DNA of 19,637 nucleotides from an uncultured Clostridia bacterium (lineage in GTDB: Bacteria; Bacillota; Clostridia; Oscillospirales; Oscillospiraceae), in assembly GCA_945918315.1 (NCBI GenBank), contig CAMEIK010000004.1, positions 1 to 19,637 of the forward strand, given 5' to 3'. Shown here piece after piece: positions 15,519 to 19,637 of the stretch. How positions within the stretch are numbered: the stretch's first letter is position 1; every line of letters begins with the position of its first letter. The translations under genes and the position numbers were made by a program. Below the pieces are notes generated by a model. The model saw only the letters and a program-made list of their open reading frames with translations, had not been told where the DNA came from and ran no database searches.

Positions 15519-16639
15519 ATTTGATTGAACAATATGTGGCCCAGATCCTTGGTGGCTCCACGCCGGACAGGCCCCTTTGGAACATCGAAAAAATCCGGCA
15601 GGGAAAGATCAACGGCTGGAACTATATTGACGGCTGCATGATGATTGCGCTGTTGAATCTCCACCGGATCACAGGGGAAGCAAAGTATTTTACGTTTGCG
15701 GAAGCCTTCCTGGACTACTACGTCCGGGAGGACGGCTCCCTCCTGGGATACCGGGAGGAGGACTATAACCTGGATAACCTGTGCGAGGGTCGGCCTCTGT
15801 TTGATGTGTGGGCAGCCACCGGAAAGGAAAAGTACCGGAAAGCCATTGAGACCCTCCACGGGCAGGTCCTCCGCCAGCCCCGGACGAAGGAGGGCAGCTT
15901 CTGGCACAAGGCAATTTACCCCAATCAGGTGTGGCTGGACGGCCTGTACATGGCCCAGGTTTTTTATACCCGTTATACCACGGAGTTTGAGGATTGCAGG
16001 GGCTACGAGGATATTCTCCGCCAGTTCCGCACCGTTCGTGAGAAAATGTACGACCCGGCTACGGGCCTTTATCGCCACGGCTGGGATTCCAGCGGGAAAG
16101 CCTTCTGGTGCGAACCTGACGGAAGAAGCCGGAATCCCTGGCTCCGCTCCCTGGGTTGGTTCTCCGCCGCGCTTGTGGATGTCATCGGGTACCTTGCTCC
16201 GGGGCATGATGCTTTCCGGGAGGAAATGACCGGCATTGCCGGAGAATTGGCTCAGTCCATGGAGCGGTATGTGGACAAAAGTGTGGGAATGCTCTGGCAG
16301 GTGCCTGACCAACCCGGGAGGGAAGGAAACTACCCGGAGACCTCCGGCTCTGCCATGGCGGCTTACTTCTTCCTGAAAGGGGCAAGGCTCGGCATCCTGG
16401 ATAAGCGCTATGCCGAGGTGGGCGCCGGGATCTTCCAAAGCATCTGCGATACCTACCTGACAGAGCGGGACGGAAAGCTGAATTTAGGCGGCATCTGCCT
16501 GGTTGCCGGTCTGGGTCCCGAGAATAACCGCCGCCGGGACGGAACCTACGAATACTACATTTCCGAGCCCGTGGTGGAGAACGATGCCAAGGGCCTGGCT
16601 CCCTTCCTGATGTGCTATACGGAGCTGATCAACCGATGA
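15515..16639 (+). CDS. GH105 unsaturated rhamnogalacturonyl/galacturonyl hydrolase (YteR/YesR-like)
   Basis: This 374-residue cytoplasmic (alpha/alpha)6-barrel enzyme of GH105 hydrates the 4,5-unsaturated uronyl end left by pectate or rhamnogalacturonan lyases and so releases it. YPNQVWLDGLYM carries Asp142, equivalent by motif and position to the catalytic Asp143 of YteR, and YRHGWD (His188) is present. The usual WARG.GW segment is altered to NPWLRSLGW. Translation starts at a GTG whose last two bases form part of the TGA stop of the GH28 gene (GTGA). GGAGGAGG at about 15497-15504 serves it, so the two are translationally coupled. It is the last gene before a strong terminator. Confidence 0.9.
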   Translation: MNLIEQYVAQILGGSTPDRPLWNIEKIRQGKINGWNYIDGCMMIALLNLHRITGEAKYFTFAEAFLDYYVREDGSLLGYREEDYNLDNLCEGRPLFDVWAATGKEKYRKAIETLHGQVLRQPRTKEGSFWHKAIYPNQVWLDGLYMAQVFYTRYTTEFEDCRGYEDILRQFRTVREKMYDPATGLYRHGWDSSGKAFWCEPDGRSRNPWLRSLGWFSAALVDVIGYLAPGHDAFREEMTGIAGELAQSMERYVDKSVGMLWQVPDQPGREGNYPETSGSAMAAYFFLKGARLGILDKRYAEVGAGIFQSICDTYLTERDGKLNLGGICLVAGLGPENNRRRDGTYEYYISEPVVENDAKGLAPFLMCYTELINR

Positions 16640-16660
16640 AAACACCGGCGGCTCCGTAAT

Positions 16661-16696
16661 AAAATCCCGGACCGTCTTCCGGCGGTCCGGGATTTT
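16661..16696. terminator. Bidirectional terminator between GH105 and GH4 genes
   Basis: AAAATCCCGGACCG (16661-16674) pairs perfectly with CGGTCCGGGATTTT (16683-16696) around TCTTCCGG. A 14-bp stem with A and T runs at its ends can stop both the plus-strand operon and the minus-strand GH4 gene. Confidence 0.85.
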
Positions 16697-16703
16697 GCGG
16701 GAA

Positions 16704-18077
16704 TCAATGGAAATAGGGAGCCAGACAGGCTTCCGTATTCCGGCACATGGTATCAAACAGGGTCCGGGCATCCCTGAGGGAAAGACCGTCGCACAGAGGC
16801 TGTGCCGCAAAGGCGGCAAAGATGCCGTTCAGATCCCGCTGTTTGATGGAATCGCACAGAAGGTCAATGTTCGCGCAGTTCCGCTGAACCAGGGCCAGAG
16901 CGCCGGCGGGTAAGGGTTTTGCCACTACGGGCTTTACCAATCCGTTGGTGAAGACGCAGTTGGTCTCCACAATACTCCCCAGGGGCAGGCCCGGCATCTG
17001 CCCGGCGTTGGGCAGGTTCACATTGGAAACCACCATATCCAGCCCACACAGGGCTCTCAGCAGCCGGACCAGCTCCTCACCGGAGGGGGCAAGGGTAACG
17101 GGAACCGCGCCGGATGCCATGGCGGCGGCCTCCGCTTCCTTTTTTGCCTGATTCTGCTCTCGGTAGGAAACGGGCGTCAGGGAGAAGTGCCAGCTGTGAG
17201 CCGTTTCGGGGGAGGCTAAGTACCATGCTCCGGGAAGAAATTCCGCCAGGTGACGGTCACCCGCTGCCGCCAAAGCGCCGTAGCGCCGGAAAAGGTCCAT
17301 TTTTACCCGGTTTCCGTAGGCAAAATAGTCATGCTCCCACTGATCGGCGGGGCCGTGCTCATAGTAACCCGTTTCAAAGTATTTCTCCATAAAGCCGGGG
17401 AGCAGAGATAACAGGTCATACTCCTGATACCTTGCCTCCGTCATCCAGGTGAAGTGATTGATGCCGGAGGCGTCCGTGTAAATATCCCGCCTTTGGGCCT
17501 GAACGCCGGTCATTTCCCTGAGGACACAGCAAAGAAAATCCTGGGTATGAAACACCTCGTGGCAGCAGCCGAAGGCTTTGATCCTGGGAAAGGTGTCATA
17601 AAGCGCTTTTACGCAGGCGCTCATGGGGTTCGTCAGGTTGAGAACCCAGGCCTCCGGACAGCAGCGCCGGATTGCCCGGGCAAAGCCCTCATAAATGGGG
17701 ACGGTGCGCATGGCCCGGAGAACACCGCCGGGGCCCACGGTGTCCCCCACGCTTTGATAGATCCCGAAGCTTTCCGGGGCGTGAACATCGGAGTCCATTT
17801 CCCGGAAGGTACCCGGGAGAATGGAAATGAGGACGAAATCCGCACCGATAAGGGCCTGGTCCAGAGAGGTGGCCACGGTGTAGGTGAACCGGGAAACTGC
17901 CTGGGGGAGGGCCTGGAGCCGGCAGGCGATCTGCTGATTCCGTCGGGCGGCGGGAATGTCTATGTCGTAAAGGGCCACCTCACCGCCGATTCCTTCAGCC
18001 AGGGCCAGGTCCCGCATAAAGGATTGGGCCCACAGCCTGGACCCGCCGCCGATATAGGCAATTTTGATGATTTTCAT
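16704..18077 (-). CDS. GH4 alpha-galacturonidase (LplD-like, CHEV motif)
   Basis: This 457-residue cytoplasmic enzyme has an N-terminal Rossmann NAD-binding motif (YIGGGSRLW, 8-16), the GH4 signature NLTNPMS (147-153), a CHEV motif (Cys172-His173-Glu174-Val175) and GINHFTW (205-211). Family 4 enzymes need NAD+ and a divalent metal held by the Cys/His. The CHEV motif has been described for the LplD-type alpha-galacturonidases, in contrast to CHSV and CHGH-like motifs of other GH4 groups. The expected job is release of galacturonate from short oligogalacturonides. The start at 18077 is chosen because GGAGGG lies just upstream, within the seven codons that a start at 18098 would add. It has its own promoter and converges with the GH28-GH105 operon. 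Confidence 0.9.
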   Translation of the reverse strand: MKIIKIAYIGGGSRLWAQSFMRDLALAEGIGGEVALYDIDIPAARRNQQIACRLQALPQAVSRFTYTVATSLDQALIGADFVLISILPGTFREMDSDVHAPESFGIYQSVGDTVGPGGVLRAMRTVPIYEGFARAIRRCCPEAWVLNLTNPMSACVKALYDTFPRIKAFGCCHEVFHTQDFLCCVLREMTGVQAQRRDIYTDASGINHFTWMTEARYQEYDLLSLLPGFMEKYFETGYYEHGPADQWEHDYFAYGNRVKMDLFRRYGALAAAGDRHLAEFLPGAWYLASPETAHSWHFSLTPVSYREQNQAKKEAEAAAMASGAVPVTLAPSGEELVRLLRALCGLDMVVSNVNLPNAGQMPGLPLGSIVETNCVFTNGLVKPVVAKPLPAGALALVQRNCANIDLLCDSIKQRDLNGIFAAFAAQPLCDGLSLRDARTLFDTMCRNTEACLAPYFH

Positions 18078-18112
18078 AGAATACCCTCCATTTTTCACAG
18101 CGTTTGAAAAGT

Positions 18113-18141
18113 ATTATACCAGAGAATGGGCTTGGGTTCAA
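18113..18141 (-). promoter_or_regulatory. Sigma-70 promoter for the GH4 gene
   Basis: On the minus strand, TTGAAC (18141-18136) and a perfect TATAAT (18118-18113) are spaced by 17 bases. Transcription would start about 30 bases before the ATG at 18077. The -35 region contains GGGTTCAATCCC (18134-18145), an imperfect palindrome that could be an operator. Confidence 0.7.
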
Positions 18142-18191
18142 TCCCGGGCGGACTTGATTTTTGCGGCTATCTGCCGCGGAGAGGAAACACA

Positions 18192-19610
18192 ATGGCACGA
18201 AACGTATCAAAGCAGGATGAATCCTTTCGGGAATACGCACTGAACGCCGCCCCTGTGCGGGTGCTGATGTCCGTGTGCGCGCCCCTGGCCCTCTATCAGG
18301 CGATGCAGCAGGTATTCAAGGTGCTGGACGCGCTGCTGGCGGCGAAAATCAGTGCGGACGCGGTTTCGGCGGTGAGCTGTCTTGCTCAGATTACGCTGAT
18401 GATCACAGCCATCGGTTCCGGCCTTGCCGTGGGCGGCAATATCAAAATTTCCGAAGCCTACGGCCGTGGCGATTATGAAACGGTCCGCAAACGGGTGGCA
18501 ACCCTGTATACCCTGGCGGTGGCCATCGGTGCGCTGGTGATCGTGGTGCTGATTCCCTTTGCGGAGCCGTTCCTCCGGCTGCTGAATACGCCGGAGGACC
18601 TGATCGCAACCGGGGCCGGGTACTTTCGGGTGGAGATCGTAACCCTGGTTATCAGCTTCTTCAATACGGTTTATATTGCCATAGAACGCAGCCGGGGCCA
18701 CGCGAAGAGAATCCTGGTACTGAATCTTGCTATCATACTGGTGAAGCTGGGGCTTTCGGCACTGTTTGTTTTTGTTCTGGGAAGCGGCGTGATTATGATC
18801 GCCGTGGCGACCTTGGTGAGTCAGAGTGTGCTCCTGGTGTACGCGGTTTTCTCTATGGTCCGGGACGAGGGGGCGTTCCGGTTTTCACGACGGAATATTT
18901 CCCTGAAATCGGACACGGTGATGCCCATGTTGAACCTTTCCTATCCTGTCGCGGCGGAGAAAATGCTGTTTGCCGCCGGTAAGGTCATCATCAACTCCAT
19001 GTCCGGTATGTACGGCGCTCTGACGGTGGGGGCGCTGGGGGTTTCCAACAATATCGGCGGTCTGACCACCAGCTGGCATTCCGGTATGCTGGATGGGGCT
19101 TCGGCTCTGATCAGCCAGAACCGGGGCGCCGGAAAATACCGCAGAACGCTGGAAATGTATGTTTGGCTGATTGCAGTGGATGTGATGATTGGCCTGCTGG
19201 GGCTGGGACTGGTTTCAGCGGGGCTTCCCTGGCTGGCGGGGGTGTTTGCCCGGTCCAAGGACCATTTTGACCCGGTGTTCTGTGAAATGATTGTCTCCAT
19301 CCACCGGTGGGAAATGCTGGGCTATATTACCTTGGGTATTAACTCCGCCACGCTTGCCCTGCTTCTGGGCTATGGGTATACGAAGCTGACCCTGCTATTG
19401 AATGTTTCCCGGGTTTTTCTGTTCCGGGTGCCCGTATTGTGGTTTCTTCAGCGGTTTTCGGAAATGGGCCCGGAGGCGGTAGGTGTTACCATGATGGTGA
19501 GTAACATCTGCGCCGGCGTATCGGCAATTGTGGTGGCGGTACCCGTGATTGTCAGAATCCGGCGGGAAATCCGGCGGGAGGAGCCCGAGGCGGAGACGAA
19601 TAAAGCTTGA
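18192..19610 (+). CDS. MATE-family multidrug/metabolite transporter
   Basis: This 472-residue protein has about twelve membrane helices in two similar halves. It shows the MATE-type features PLALYQAMQQVFKVLDALLAAKIS near the N-terminus and MLDGASALISQNRGAGKYRR at the start of the second half. MATE proteins exchange drugs or metabolites for Na+ or H+. The ATG at 18192 is preceded by GAGAGGAAAC; a start at 18126 would overlap the GH4 promoter. The gene is divergent from GH4 and may simply be a neighbour rather than part of pectin use. I see no clear promoter of its own: TTGATT at 18154-18159 has no good -10 partner. The substrate is unknown. Confidence 0.88.
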   Translation: MARNVSKQDESFREYALNAAPVRVLMSVCAPLALYQAMQQVFKVLDALLAAKISADAVSAVSCLAQITLMITAIGSGLAVGGNIKISEAYGRGDYETVRKRVATLYTLAVAIGALVIVVLIPFAEPFLRLLNTPEDLIATGAGYFRVEIVTLVISFFNTVYIAIERSRGHAKRILVLNLAIILVKLGLSALFVFVLGSGVIMIAVATLVSQSVLLVYAVFSMVRDEGAFRFSRRNISLKSDTVMPMLNLSYPVAAEKMLFAAGKVIINSMSGMYGALTVGALGVSNNIGGLTTSWHSGMLDGASALISQNRGAGKYRRTLEMYVWLIAVDVMIGLLGLGLVSAGLPWLAGVFARSKDHFDPVFCEMIVSIHRWEMLGYITLGINSATLALLLGYGYTKLTLLLNVSRVFLFRVPVLWFLQRFSEMGPEAVGVTMMVSNICAGVSAIVVAVPVIVRIRREIRREEPEAETNKA

Positions 19611-19635
19611 CAAATGCGTGTTTTGCCTGTATGGT
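19607..19635 (+). promoter_or_regulatory. Promoter firing out of the window
   Basis: TTGACA (19607-19612) and TATGGT (19630-19635) are spaced by 17 bases, with TG directly before the -10 box. The -35 box overlaps the MATE stop codon. The gene it serves lies beyond the window. Confidence 0.6.
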
Positions 19636-19637
19636 AG

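Noticed and set aside
18132..18150. GGGTTCAATCCC resembling the T-arm of a tRNA.
   Set aside because: The 5-bp T-stem does not pair properly (a G-G clash at the third position) and no acceptor stem, anticodon arm or D-arm fits around it. It lies in the GH4 promoter.

Overview
The window looks like the chromosome of a moderately GC-rich, anaerobic gut Firmicute, most likely a clostridial (Oscillospiraceae/Ruminococcaceae-type) species. This rests on strong AGGAGG-type ribosome binding sites, lipoprotein-anchored ABC solute-binding proteins, LplB/YtcP-type permeases, MsmX/MsmK-type ATPases and the style of the carbohydrate enzymes. No rRNA or other marker gene is present, so the assignment is an inference.

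Layout. (1) 150-1895: a lipoprotein with an internal tandem duplication followed by a DUF5050-like repeat region. (2) 1896-2227: a 332-base gap holding two competing hairpins and a 224-bp MITE-like inverted-repeat element. (3) 2228-3079: a cytoplasmic alpha/beta-hydrolase (acetyl esterase type), converging on (4) a minus-strand pectin methylesterase (CE8, 3143-4000), with a strong two-way terminator between them. (5) 4001-4230: a divergent control region with a good sigma-70 promoter and two palindromes that look like operators. (6) 4231-13750: a long plus-strand transport operon. In order it encodes an ECF-S-like membrane protein, two sugar ABC permeases, a 717-aa solute-binding lipoprotein, two unknown four-helix membrane proteins, an MsmK-like ATPase, two more unknown four-helix membrane proteins and a second MsmK-like ATPase. 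(7) 13751-13976: a hairpin and a second, 150-bp MITE-like element. (8) 13977-16639: GH28 polygalacturonase-like and GH105 unsaturated-uronyl hydrolase genes, overlapping at GTGA and ending at a two-way terminator. (9) 16704-18077, minus strand: a GH4 enzyme with the CHEV motif of alpha-galacturonidases, with its own promoter. (10) 18192-19610: a MATE-family transporter, followed by a promoter that fires out of the window.

How it fits together. The set reads as a pectin-oligosaccharide utilization locus. The solute-binding protein and two permeases would import acetylated and methylated oligogalacturonides (or rhamnogalacturonan fragments). CE8 and the esterase would remove methyl and acetyl groups in the cytoplasm. 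GH105 would remove the unsaturated end left by lyases, and GH28 and GH4 would release galacturonate. None of the enzymes has a signal peptide and there is no polysaccharide lyase, so the locus looks built for scavenging oligomers rather than attacking polymer. No regulator and no galacturonate catabolic genes lie in the window.

The least explained part is the 9153-13750 block. Four small polytopic membrane proteins of no family I recognise alternate in pairs with two different energy-coupling ATPases, directly behind a complete transporter. This is the best candidate in the window for an undescribed module.
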